48,737 nucleotides of DNA from IMG/VR virus record IMGVR_UViG_3300030101_003614, positions 1 through 48,737 of that record; one strand, given 5' to 3'. Both the position numbers and the translations under genes were made by a program. The notes beneath the pieces were generated by a model, which ran no database searches, had not been told where the DNA came from, and worked only from the letters and a program-made list of their open reading frames with translations. This document shows positions 7,989 to 14,713 of the stretch, piece by piece (the stretch's first letter is position 1; each line of letters opens with the position of its first letter). Source of the stretch: a virus.

Positions 7989-8289
7989 TGATGTATATAA
8001 CAGGGTAAAAAGAAAGTTAGAAGATTACCCTAACTGTAGGGATTCAAATAGTCTTTTGATAGGTTCTATCTGGATAGATGAGTTAGTTGCTAGAGGTTAC
8101 GATAAAGATGTGGTTTCAGATATGATGCGTATTATTTTTAAAGATAATAAACTAAGTAATGTTCAAAGCATTACTAGAGCCAGCAGAAAAGTACAGGAAG
8201 ATTACCCAACGCTAGCTGGAAAAAATAGAAGGTCAAGGTTAAACAAACAAAATAATGTTTTAAAAGAATTAAATTATGTCAGAGACTAA
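7969..8289 (+). CDS. Phage replication-operon protein, unknown function
   Basis: The 106-residue protein has a pattern I have seen in phages of Bacteroidota and others: a DSNSLLIGSIWIDEL segment, a short variable part, then KLSNVQSITRASRKVQEDYP followed by a basic C-terminus. Such proteins usually sit beside replication initiators or resolvases. It is basic and helical, with no catalytic motif. It overlaps the neighbouring genes on both sides, so it is embedded in the replication operon. Confidence 0.65.
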   Translation: MRRVKINDVYNRVKRKLEDYPNCRDSNSLLIGSIWIDELVARGYDKDVVSDMMRIIFKDNKLSNVQSITRASRKVQEDYPTLAGKNRRSRLNKQNNVLKELNYVRD

Positions 8290-8992
8290 AGCTCCAGCAT
8301 TTCAATTTTATGCTCAAGATTTCTTGACTGGAACACTACATCTCACCATGGAGGAAAGAGGTTTATATATAACATTACTTTCACTTCAATGGTCAAAAGG
8401 TAGTATCCCAAAAGAAAGGCTTGGGTTAGTAATTCAAAGAGAGTGGGATGATGTACCTCCATTGGTAAAAGAAAAATTTGATGATCTTGGCGAATTTGTT
8501 AGAAATAATAGATTATATCAAGCTAAATTAAAAATGGATTCATTTAGAGAAAAACAAAGAATAAACGGATTAAAGGGTGGTAGACCAATTAAATCTAAAA
8601 CCCAAACAAAACCCAAAAATATCCCAATCAAAAGCTCTTCTATTGAAGATAGAAGTAAGAAGATAGAAGATAGAAAAAAGAAAAAGCAAATAGAAGTAGA
8701 ATTACCTTTTGCGAGTAAAATTTTTTCGGAGACTTGGAATACTTTTCTCCAGATGAAGTGGGATGCTCACAAATTTAAATATAAGTCTGAGGCATCAATG
8801 AAAAGACAGCTATCAAATCTTATAAGTATTAGTGAGAATGATGAGTCTGTAGCAATACAGATATTAAATCAGTCTATTGCAAATCAATGGTCTGGTATAT
8901 TTCCGTTAAATAACAATAATAAAAATTATGCAACAAGTAGTAAAACAGGCATCAACATTAAAGAAGTTGAGCAATGGGTTAATAAACCTTAA
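8276..8992 (+). CDS. DUF1376 family protein, probable replication initiator-like
   Basis: The N-terminal ~95 residues match DUF1376: APAFQFYAQDFLTGTLHLTM, then EERGLYITLLSLQWSKGSIP and a basic GLKGGRP linker. The domain resembles a winged helix found at the front of many phage replication (O-like) proteins. After a Lys/Pro-rich linker (about 105-150) the C-terminal third is an acidic helical domain that may contact a helicase loader or primase. The total of 238 residues is normal for the family. It overlaps the preceding gene by 14 bases. Confidence 0.8.
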   Translation: MSETKAPAFQFYAQDFLTGTLHLTMEERGLYITLLSLQWSKGSIPKERLGLVIQREWDDVPPLVKEKFDDLGEFVRNNRLYQAKLKMDSFREKQRINGLKGGRPIKSKTQTKPKNIPIKSSSIEDRSKKIEDRKKKKQIEVELPFASKIFSETWNTFLQMKWDAHKFKYKSEASMKRQLSNLISISENDESVAIQILNQSIANQWSGIFPLNNNNKNYATSSKTGINIKEVEQWVNKP

Positions 8993-9020
8993 AGACAATC
9001 AGTTGGAAAAAGGATTTTCT

Positions 9021-9626
9021 ATGGTCAGAGACATGACCAAAGAAGATTTAATAGACAAGGGTACTCAGCTATCTACTGTAGCTAGATACGAAAAAGCTAA
9101 AACCAGGATTTTTCTACTAGCTGTTTTAAAAGATACTATAGATTATGTGGAAGCAAATAAAACATTAAATCAAAATCAGATGCAGTCTGCTGTAGATGAA
9201 CTTATGAAAGAATTTTGGTATTTTAAATTAGAAGAAATAGTTTATTTGTTGGATAAGCTCAAGTATCAAAAGTTTTATGAGAGACTTAAATACGGAGAGA
9301 TTAGAGACTATTTAATCAAATATGAAGAGACAGAAAGATCTTACATAATAGATTCTATAATAGATTCCAGAAAAGAATATGAGGAAAACAAGGTTGATTA
9401 TGATGCTTACAAAGAATGGCAGAAAGATAATCCTCCTAAAAAAAGAAGAGATGAGAGTGACTATAATAATTATAAAGCTCAATATAATGCAACAAATCAG
9501 AGGTGTAAAAGTATAGCTTTTAAAATTTATGCAGGAACAAAGCTGATTCCTAGTGAAGAACATTTTTATAAGAAAAACAAAACAACGATTGAACTATTAA
9601 GATTGTCACTAAGTAAAAGAGTATGA
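9021..9626 (+). CDS. Replication-operon protein of a type seen in Bacteroidota phages
   Basis: I chose the ATG at 9021 because AAGGA stands about six bases upstream; the in-frame ATG at 8928 would overlap the DUF1376 gene by 65 bases. The 201-residue helical protein contains AVDELMKEFWYFKLEEIVYL and YQKFYERLKYGEIRDYLIKY. This pattern recalls a family in Bacteroidota mobile elements and phages that lies next to replication genes. The C-terminal half is a charged coiled coil. No enzymatic motif; a helicase-loader or initiator accessory role is a guess. Confidence 0.65.
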   Translation: MVRDMTKEDLIDKGTQLSTVARYEKAKTRIFLLAVLKDTIDYVEANKTLNQNQMQSAVDELMKEFWYFKLEEIVYLLDKLKYQKFYERLKYGEIRDYLIKYEETERSYIIDSIIDSRKEYEENKVDYDAYKEWQKDNPPKKRRDESDYNNYKAQYNATNQRCKSIAFKIYAGTKLIPSEEHFYKKNKTTIELLRLSLSKRV

Positions 9627-9928
9627 ATTTAATAAAACAAAATCAATTATTTGATGAGATGTTTCAGTTTTACTGCGATGAATGTAGAAAAACTAAAAGT
9701 GATCTAATCAACCCAAAAGGTTCTGATACAAAATTAAAGACTATATTTATTGGTATTTTATATAGAGACTATAATTTTAGTGGACAATTTTTGTCTGAAA
9801 AATTTAATTGTAAGCCTCCAGATATACATAATTACTTAGCTCAGTTACAAAACGCTGTCAAAGGAAATGTTCTGGAAGAGACTTACACGTATGCTAGAGA
9901 GAAAATGAAAAAAGAATTCAATGAATAA
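9623..9928 (+). CDS. Small protein, possible HTH relative of the next gene
   Basis: The 101-residue protein has two cysteines at its start (CDECRK) and a helix-turn-helix-like stretch (TIFIGILYRDYNFSGQFLSEKFNCKPPD, here only the core LSEKFNCKPPDIHNYL) that faintly resembles DnaA domain IV. The start codon overlaps the previous stop, and the end overlaps the DnaA-like gene by 8 bases. I would not assign a function, only note that two small DNA-binding-like proteins are adjacent. Confidence 0.6.
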   Translation: MNLIKQNQLFDEMFQFYCDECRKTKSDLINPKGSDTKLKTIFIGILYRDYNFSGQFLSEKFNCKPPDIHNYLAQLQNAVKGNVLEETYTYAREKMKKEFNE

Positions 9929-10220
9929 AGTAAATATAATTAAAGATATTGTATCATCTTACTACGACATAACTGTAAATGAGTTAGAATCTAGAAGTAA
10001 AAAACAGAATTATGCTACAGCTAGATCGTTAGCGTATTACTTGTTACACATGCATACTCCCATGAGTATGAAGGACATAGGAAAGAGACTAGGTAATAGA
10101 GATCATAGCACAGTAGTTACAATGAAAAAAAAAGCTATGTACATGTATAAAAATGATATAATAACTTTACAAAAAATTTTAACTGAAAAATTAAATAATT
10201 ATCATGAACGTAAAAATTAA
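9921..10220 (+). CDS. DnaA domain-IV-only DNA-binding protein
   Basis: The 99-residue protein aligns along its length with the C-terminal DNA-binding domain of DnaA. It has the YYDITVNELESRSK start, a TARSLAYYLL helix, then MSMKDIGKRLGNRDHSTVVT, where GNRDHSTV (58-65) is the DnaA signature that contacts the DnaA box. AAA+ and helicase-loading domains are absent. In the host, DnaA binds the origin; a free domain IV could mark the phage origin, compete with host DnaA or act as a regulator. It sits between two small replication genes with overlapping starts. Confidence 0.85.
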   Translation: MNKVNIIKDIVSSYYDITVNELESRSKKQNYATARSLAYYLLHMHTPMSMKDIGKRLGNRDHSTVVTMKKKAMYMYKNDIITLQKILTEKLNNYHERKN

Positions 10221-10542
10221 TGGTGAGGTGATAGAAGTATTTCCTACAAAGCAAGTCACAGACAAGTTTTGTAAAAGAGAGTTTGTTGTAAAAACTTTAG
10301 AAAACTCTGAGTATCCAGAGGTCTTAAAATTAGAAGTAATACAAGATAAGTGTGGACATCTTGACTACATTGGTAAAGGTGACATTGTAGATGTATCAGT
10401 AAACCTTAAAGGTAGAGCATGGACTAATCCTAAGACTAAAGAGGTTTCTTACTTCAATACACTACAGGCTTGGAACATAGATAAACAAGGAGGCGTAACC
10501 AAATCTGTATCTGGTGATACGGTGGAGGATTTACCATTTTAA
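10204..10542 (+). CDS. DUF3127 family, probable single-strand DNA-binding protein
   Basis: The 112-residue protein matches DUF3127: GEVIEVFPTKQVTDKFCKRE, FVVKTLE, YPEVLKLEVIQDKC, then KGDIVDVSVNLKGRAW, NPKTKEVSYFNTLQAWNI. It ends in an acidic tail (SGDTVEDLPF) like the DDIPF-type C-terminus by which SSB proteins recruit partners. The family is an OB-fold found mainly in Bacteroidota, which supports that host. In this operon it should coat single strands for ERF and replication. It overlaps the DnaA-like gene by 17 bases. Confidence 0.85.
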   Translation: MNVKINGEVIEVFPTKQVTDKFCKREFVVKTLENSEYPEVLKLEVIQDKCGHLDYIGKGDIVDVSVNLKGRAWTNPKTKEVSYFNTLQAWNIDKQGGVTKSVSGDTVEDLPF

Positions 10543-10545
10543 AAT

Positions 10546-10965
10546 ATGGGTAGAAAATCGTACAGTTTAGAGGATAAAAAAAATGCAGTAGCTCTGGCTA
10601 ATATGCAAGGAGTATACAAAGCCTCAAAAGATTTAGGCGTGTCGCATCATGCACTATCCAGATGGGTCAAGGATAAGTCTTTGCAGGAGGATAGCGAAAA
10701 AAATAATGCTATTGTTAAACATATAGTTGGAGGCAGTATCATGAAACTAAAACAAGTACGAGAAAAAGCTATAGATAAAATGAATGACATTGTAGATAAA
10801 TGTGATGAGCCAAATCATTTGCCTTATTTGAATTCAGTATTTCAATCTACCTCAAATGAAATAAACAGAGAGAATGGCGTTGAAGAAAAAACCCACGATA
10901 ATCATTTCACACAAATGAATACTTTTATTTCTATAGTTAACGGAGACGATAAAAAAAGTAAATAA
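10546..10965 (+). CDS. Transposase-type HTH protein, possible regulator or small terminase
   Basis: The first ~45 residues form a helix-turn-helix of the HTH_Tnp/HTH_23 kind: YSLEDKKNAVALANMQGVYK, then ASKDLGVSHHALSRWVKDKS. The remaining ~90 residues are helical without a catalytic domain, so this is not a transposase. It is the last gene before the operon terminator. A transcription regulator is likely. Because no other small terminase subunit is obvious, that role (HTH plus oligomerisation helices) is an alternative. Confidence 0.65.
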   Translation: MGRKSYSLEDKKNAVALANMQGVYKASKDLGVSHHALSRWVKDKSLQEDSEKNNAIVKHIVGGSIMKLKQVREKAIDKMNDIVDKCDEPNHLPYLNSVFQSTSNEINRENGVEEKTHDNHFTQMNTFISIVNGDDKKSK

Positions 10966-10986
10966 TATTTTTCATTGGTTTATTTT

Positions 10987-11011
10987 AGCCCCTCTTCGGA
11001 GGGGTTTTTTT
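10987..11011 (+). terminator. Rho-independent terminator of the replication operon
   Basis: CCCCTC (10989-10994), tetraloop TTCG, GAGGGG (10999-11004) and seven T residues form a textbook terminator 23 bases after the stop codon at 10965. Confidence 0.9.
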
Positions 11012-11012
11012 A

Positions 11013-11092
11013 TTTTCAACGAAAAACGGATCGCACAGATGCGTTCTAACGAATGATCTCAGACCAGGCAATGGTATAAGACCCTAGAATTT
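11013..11092. other. Noncoding GC-richer island between two opposed terminators
   Basis: This ~80-bp stretch carries no ORF and is about 45% GC over 11021-11080, against about one third elsewhere. It contains a perfect CGCA-CAGA-TGCG hairpin (11032-11043), two copies of AGACC and a CTAGAATTTAG near-palindrome. It lies between the rightward terminator and the leftward terminator, so neither operon should transcribe it. No tRNA can be folded from it by eye. Confidence 0.45.
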
Positions 11093-11093
11093 A

Positions 11094-11124
11094 GACAAAA
11101 AGAAAGGGGAGACAAAATCTCCCC
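11094..11124 (-). terminator. Rho-independent terminator of the leftward operon
   Basis: On the minus strand GGGGAGA (11124-11118), loop TTTTG, TCTCCCC (11112-11106) and TTTCTTTTTG form a terminator about 55 bases past the end of the last leftward gene. A weaker AT-rich palindrome (AATATCC/GGATATT, 11151-11170) lies between gene and terminator. Confidence 0.85.
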
Positions 11125-11179
11125 CAATTAACTAACCTAACTATAAAATGAATATCCAAATATGGATATTAATTTTTAA

Positions 11180-11647
11180 TTAATCAACTTTAACCTCTTC
11201 AATGAAAACATCTTCATAAAGTTTTTTATTTGTGTAGTAATATTTAAACAACTCATTAAAATGTTTTTCAGATTTAACAATCTCTACATCTTCATGATAT
11301 GTTCTGAAATGTAGGCATAAATATTTAAACACTCTTTTGTGAGGGTAGGGCATATTAAAGCCACGCATATGACTTTCTATTTCTTCCTCTACTCTTTGTC
11401 CTAACAAAGACCTAAAGCTCTCTAGCAATCTTTCCTTAGACCAGTCATGACTAAGGCATAACGATCCATTAGACTCTTTACCATCTACCTCACATATTAG
11501 ATAAGACTTATCATCCTTATCAACAGTCACAATAAATTTAAATTCATGTGACACACCTTTCTTATCCTTTCTTTTTTTAGTGAAGGTCAAGACTACTTTC
11601 TCATTCAAGTAGTCTTCACCAACTCTATACACAGATACGTTACTCAC
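11180..11647 (-). CDS. Hypothetical protein, last gene of leftward operon
   Basis: The 155-residue product starts with GTG, backed by a strong AAGGAGG six bases upstream, and overlaps the previous gene by 8 bases. It has an N-terminal beta-rich half (VVLTFTKKRKDKKG, EFKFIVTVDKDDKSYLICEV) and a charged helical C-terminal half. I do not recognise a family. Position in an operon of small unknown proteins suggests an early host-interaction gene. Confidence 0.7.
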   Translation of the reverse strand: MSNVSVYRVGEDYLNEKVVLTFTKKRKDKKGVSHEFKFIVTVDKDDKSYLICEVDGKESNGSLCLSHDWSKERLLESFRSLLGQRVEEEIESHMRGFNMPYPHKRVFKYLCLHFRTYHEDVEIVKSEKHFNELFKYYYTNKKLYEDVFIEEVKVD

Positions 11648-11924
11648 TTTTATCCTCCTTTCTTTTCTGATCTTTTTCCCAATGATATTTTATAATATCC
11701 CATTGTCTTTTTCCTACCTCAAGAAAGTCAACATTCTCTTGTAATCCTTTTTTGTGTACAAGCCTACGTCTGTATTCCGACATATCTCTTAGATAATGTC
11801 TGTATTCATAATTCCAAAAGTAAGCTATACCCATATAGTTGGGCGTTCCAACAAAAGACTTATCTAACAAAAGTAATTTACTGAAAGCCTCAAAGGTGAT
11901 AGTGTTTAAATTTATCTTACTCAT
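11640..11924 (-). CDS. Hypothetical protein
   Basis: A 94-residue, Tyr- and Arg-rich helical protein (GIAYFWNYEYRHYLRDMSEY, RRRLVHKKGLQENVDFLEVG). GGAGGG lies five bases before the ATG. It overlaps both neighbouring genes by 8 bases. No known domain. Confidence 0.65.
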   Translation of the reverse strand: MSKINLNTITFEAFSKLLLLDKSFVGTPNYMGIAYFWNYEYRHYLRDMSEYRRRLVHKKGLQENVDFLEVGKRQWDIIKYHWEKDQKRKEDKSE

Positions 11925-12129
11925 CAGAACCCTCCTCTCTAGCTACGATTCTAATAGTATCCCATACAATCTCATCAACACCAGAGTTATTAAAAACTTT
12001 ATCTAGTACATTGTAAGATTTATAACCACTAAACTTAAAGCCTAGGTCTTTAACATCATCTTCGTGAAATAATCTATCCACGTAATAGCCATGATCTTTT
12101 AAAACCTTCTTTGCTTGATCAACATTCAT
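11917..12129 (-). CDS. Hypothetical protein (70 aa)
   Basis: I start this gene at 12129 (MNVDQAKKVLKDHGYYVDRL) because AAGGAGG stands six bases upstream; the longer in-frame start at 12183 would overlap its neighbour by 65 bases. The product begins with a helix (DQAKKVLKDHGY) and has a C-terminal EIVWDTIRIVAREE segment. Function unknown. Confidence 0.65.
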   Translation of the reverse strand: MNVDQAKKVLKDHGYYVDRLFHEDDVKDLGFKFSGYKSYNVLDKVFNNSGVDEIVWDTIRIVAREEGSDE

Positions 12130-12610
12130 TGCTAACCTCCTTTCTTTCAGAAAAATATTTAGTAGCAGGATCTTCAATCTCACTAGCTATCTTAAAAGAA
12201 ACTCTAAACACAGACTCGTATCTATCATAGAGATCATTGTAATCATCTTGAGCCTCTTCCGTAAACCTTGACTCACCATCAACAGTTTCATAAGTATACT
12301 CACCATATCTAGCCTCCACTACATCAGTAGCTAAATCAGAAATAACTCGCATCCATGTACTATTATCAATATATTGAGGTTCAACCTCCTCTACCTCTAA
12401 ATCGCAATCAGAACGTAAACCCTCTATGTATTTAACTCTATATTTATTTTTGCTAACAGAGTCACACAGCTCTTGCATTTGATCAACATCGTCACCAGCC
12501 TCCCAGCCTTTACCAAATAATTGATCAGCAAGTTTTTCTAAATCATTACTACAGACAAAATCATTAGTGCTAAAGTAACGACCTTCTTCAATTTTAAACT
12601 TACTCATCAT
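12119..12610 (-). CDS. Acidic hypothetical protein
   Basis: The 163-residue product is strikingly acidic, with Asp/Glu clusters throughout (DDVDQMQELCD, DCDLEVEEVEPQYID, EEAQDDYNDLYDRYE). Two ATGs in a row (12610, 12607) follow AGGAAGGGGGG; the spacing favours the second. Strong negative charge in an early phage protein is compatible with a DNA mimic that blocks a DNA-binding host enzyme, but charge alone is weak evidence. No enzyme motif seen. Confidence 0.65.
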   Translation of the reverse strand: MMSKFKIEEGRYFSTNDFVCSNDLEKLADQLFGKGWEAGDDVDQMQELCDSVSKNKYRVKYIEGLRSDCDLEVEEVEPQYIDNSTWMRVISDLATDVVEARYGEYTYETVDGESRFTEEAQDDYNDLYDRYESVFRVSFKIASEIEDPATKYFSERKEVSNEC

Positions 12611-12956
12611 TACCCCCCTTCCTGTAAAAATCTAAATACATCTTCTGTATTTTATTAGGCAGGCGAGTCATACTAACCCACTTCCAATTACACAGAGTAT
12701 CGTCAACATCAATCAACACTTCTCCTTCTTTTTTAAGTGTTTTCATTTTGTTTTCTATTTCCTCTTCAGTATATGTACCTTGAGTAAATTCATCATAGAC
12801 TGACTCTTCAGCAAGACAAATATCTAAACCATCTACAGGATTATAATCTTTGTCTACCAAAACGTAGTCAGTTTCATATAATTTAATTTCTCTAGGAGAG
12901 ACGAACATGTTCTTCATGTCTAGCATCTCTTCTATTGTTTCAAATTGTTTGTTCAT
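12600..12956 (-). CDS. Hypothetical protein after first intergenic RNA element
   Basis: The 118-residue product is acidic and has no known domain. VLIDVDDTLCNW near its C-terminus looks like HAD motif I, but the protein ends too soon for a HAD fold. There is no Shine-Dalgarno sequence; instead the ATG is preceded by AACTTAATAAA and, further up, by the bulged hairpin at 12978-13035. It overlaps the next gene by 11 bases. Confidence 0.65.
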   Translation of the reverse strand: MNKQFETIEEMLDMKNMFVSPREIKLYETDYVLVDKDYNPVDGLDICLAEESVYDEFTQGTYTEEEIENKMKTLKKEGEVLIDVDDTLCNWKWVSMTRLPNKIQKMYLDFYRKGGNDE

Positions 12957-12977
12957 TTTATTAAGTTAAAAAAATCT

Positions 12978-13035
12978 GCAAAATTGCATTGAAGGTAGGA
13001 GGGGTAACGATCCCCTCCAAGTTCCATACTACCTT
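12978..13035 (-). promoter_or_regulatory. Bulged-hairpin RNA element, copy 1
   Basis: Read on the plus strand: palindrome-like GCAAAATTGC (12978-12987), outer arm AAGGTAG (12992-12998), inner arm GAGGGG (12999-13004), loop TAACGAT, CCCCTC (13012-13017), an 11-nt bulge (13018-13028) and CTACCTT (13029-13035). Copy 2 at 13998-14052 has the same 7-bp/6-bp/7-nt/11-nt geometry with different paired bases. It begins right after a stop codon and ends about 20 bases before the SD-less start at 12956. Confidence 0.7.
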
Positions 13036-13036
13036 T

Positions 13037-13519
13037 TTATTTGACAAAGTATGAGTTAGCACACCATCTGCCACAATCCCATATATCTCTATGTTCACCA
13101 TTGATAACAGCAGTTAAATGATTTCTTGTTAAGAATATATAAGACTTGTTGTGATCCACATCAACATATTGCAGTCTTTTCTTTCTTTTAACTTCTCTCA
13201 GTAAAGGCATATCATTATGATCATGAATTAATATTCCATTTTCATCCTCAGCCTCATCATGTTGTATATGATATTGAGGTTTTTGTTTTACAAATCCTAG
13301 CTCCTTTAAATAAGGTTCATATACCCTTTCTTCATTTGGGAAATCACCTTGATCTAAAGCTCTCTCAAAAAGGTCTTTCATAACCTTCTTGTAGTCTAGA
13401 CCACTAGCGATACTTATCGCTCTAATAACACAATCACCTACTTTGTGTTTCTTTGTTGTCAGAGGAAAATATCTGTATCTACCTCCGTCATCTTTGATAA
13501 ATTGTTTTATGTTACCCAT
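13037..13519 (-). CDS. Probable papain-like cysteine protease
   Basis: The 160-residue protein shows a likely C-H-D catalytic set: GDC30VIRAISIASGLDY near the N-terminus, then NH134LTAV and a following RDIWDCG (D145 or D148). Cys at the start of a helix after GD, and His in a hydrophobic strand followed by a DxWD turn, are typical of small phage papain/C39-like peptidases. The target is unknown; an early gene of this kind could process or disable host proteins. GGAGG lies six bases before the ATG. It overlaps the next gene by 8 bases. Confidence 0.6.
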   Translation of the reverse strand: MGNIKQFIKDDGGRYRYFPLTTKKHKVGDCVIRAISIASGLDYKKVMKDLFERALDQGDFPNEERVYEPYLKELGFVKQKPQYHIQHDEAEDENGILIHDHNDMPLLREVKRKKRLQYVDVDHNKSYIFLTRNHLTAVINGEHRDIWDCGRWCANSYFVK

Positions 13520-13979
13520 TGATAGCCTCCTCTCTAATCATAAACCTTAAAGCCTCATCACCAACAGCATCTTTATCATATATACTATTCTCTAATAACT
13601 CACCATCTAATGGTATAATTGACTTGTTTTTAGTATTAATTATTTTCACGCCAACTTGAACTAAATTATCACGAGCATCTTTGTCGTGCCACATAACTTC
13701 ATAAAGGTAGCCTTGACGTTTGTCAATTATTTTAGTACCAACTTCTACGTTTTCACCTAAAACTCTTTTAAGTTTAAACTTCTTTTCCTCTCTAACATAA
13801 GGATGTATCTCTACGACATATCCTTCTTTCAACATTTCAGAGATTACGTAATCTCTATCTTTAGATTTACACCAATTATGCAAATCCCATTTACCGTCCC
13901 TGTGTACGCTATATTCAAGGCGATTATTTTTACTCTTATTTCTATGTGGAGTAAAGACACATTTTTTATTATTATTCAT
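13512..13979 (-). CDS. Hypothetical basic protein after second RNA element
   Basis: The 155-residue product starts with a basic segment (MNNNKKCVFTPHRNKSKNNR), followed by a probable beta-barrel-like stretch (VGTKIIDKRQGYLYEVMWHD). I do not recognise a family. It has no Shine-Dalgarno sequence; AACTTAATTTATAACT precedes the ATG, downstream of the bulged hairpin at 13998-14052. Confidence 0.65.
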   Translation of the reverse strand: MNNNKKCVFTPHRNKSKNNRLEYSVHRDGKWDLHNWCKSKDRDYVISEMLKEGYVVEIHPYVREEKKFKLKRVLGENVEVGTKIIDKRQGYLYEVMWHDKDARDNLVQVGVKIINTKNKSIIPLDGELLENSIYDKDAVGDEALRFMIREEAING

Positions 13980-13997
13980 AGTTATAAATTAAGTTGT

Positions 13998-14052
13998 GCA
14001 AAATTGCGAAGCTAGGGGAGGAAACGATCCTCCCTTGCAACCATTCTAGCTT
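13998..14052 (-). promoter_or_regulatory. Bulged-hairpin RNA element, copy 2
   Basis: Plus-strand reading: GCAAAATTGC (13998-14007), AAGCTAG (14009-14015), GGGAGG (14016-14021), loop AAACGAT, CCTCCC (14029-14034), 11-nt bulge (14035-14045) and CTAGCTT (14046-14052). The outer arm overlaps the stop codon of the upstream gene (14051-14053). Compared with copy 1, the paired bases change while pairing is kept; the AACGAT part of the loop and GCAAAATTGC are conserved. Confidence 0.7.
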
Positions 14053-14554
14053 AATAGTAGACGTAAAAGTTTTTGTCTGATTTGTTATAGGCTATATCTA
14101 TTATCATTTTTCTCTTAACCTCATCCCCTTTACTATATGCCTTAACAACATCTCTAAACTCACACGCATCTTTCTCATTATCAAAAATTCTATTAGTAGT
14201 CCATGAAGGATCAACATTAACCATAGGATATCTCATGCTCAACATATCTTCTTTCTGTTCGTCTTTGGTTTTCCAAGTCTTAACAACAAGTCCATACATA
14301 TAATCTAAAAAAGTTTTTCTGTTAAACTCATCAAGATTTAAATACCAAGGTATAAACACATCTCCTGCGTTGTCTACTTTTTCCATTGACATTATACTCC
14401 TAAGTTTCTTAATTAAATACTTAGCAGTACCCTCATCAAATTTAAATGCTTGCTTTATTTCAGTTTCGCTAAATCTATGTACAGAATAAGCGATAATATC
14501 AGCCATACCATCTGTGTAGGCTTTGTGATCTAATTTATTAGTTGAATTGTTCAT
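14051..14554 (-). CDS. Hypothetical protein, first gene of leftward operon
   Basis: The 167-residue helical protein (AYTDGMADIIAYSVHRFSET, EGTAKYLIKKLRSIMSMEKV) matches no family I know. The AYSVHRFSETEIKQAFKFDE part could be an HTH-like helix pair. It is read away from the control region at 14555-14842 and is therefore probably among the earliest expressed. There is no Shine-Dalgarno sequence; AACTTAACAATTTTACA precedes the ATG. Confidence 0.7.
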   Translation of the reverse strand: MNNSTNKLDHKAYTDGMADIIAYSVHRFSETEIKQAFKFDEGTAKYLIKKLRSIMSMEKVDNAGDVFIPWYLNLDEFNRKTFLDYMYGLVVKTWKTKDEQKEDMLSMRYPMVNVDPSWTTNRIFDNEKDACEFRDVVKAYSKGDEVKRKMIIDIAYNKSDKNFYVYY

Positions 14555-14600
14555 TGTAAAATTGTTAAGTTAAAAATTAATTAAATGTAATTTATACATA

Positions 14601-14641
14601 AATACTCAATTATGCAAATCGGTACAAAGATTTACAAAGAA
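14601..14641. promoter_or_regulatory. Three 10-bp-phased (A/G)CAAA repeats, candidate origin/operator
   Basis: GCAAA at 14614 and ACAAA at 14624 and 14634 are exactly one helical turn apart. ATTTACAAAGAA (14630-14641) and AATACTCAAT (14601-14610) both recur at 6677-6697. A very AT-rich stretch (about 14640-14720) adjoins. This divergent region between the leftward operon and the late genes suits an origin or operator bound by a phage DNA-binding protein such as the DnaA-domain protein. Confidence 0.45.
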
Positions 14642-14713
14642 TAAAGTAGAGATTTATGAAAATTTATTGCTTAATTATTCATTAAATAAGGTTTTTTATA
14701 ATTAAAAAAAATA

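Noticed and set aside
10546-10965. Transposase or insertion sequence
   Set aside because: Only an HTH is present; no DDE domain, no terminal inverted repeats and no target duplication.
11013-11092. tRNA gene in the GC-richer gap
   Set aside because: No acceptor stem, anticodon arm or TTCRA T-loop could be aligned on either strand.
12600-12956. HAD phosphatase motif (DVDDTL)
   Set aside because: It lies near the C-terminus of a 118-residue protein, leaving no room for the rest of a HAD fold.
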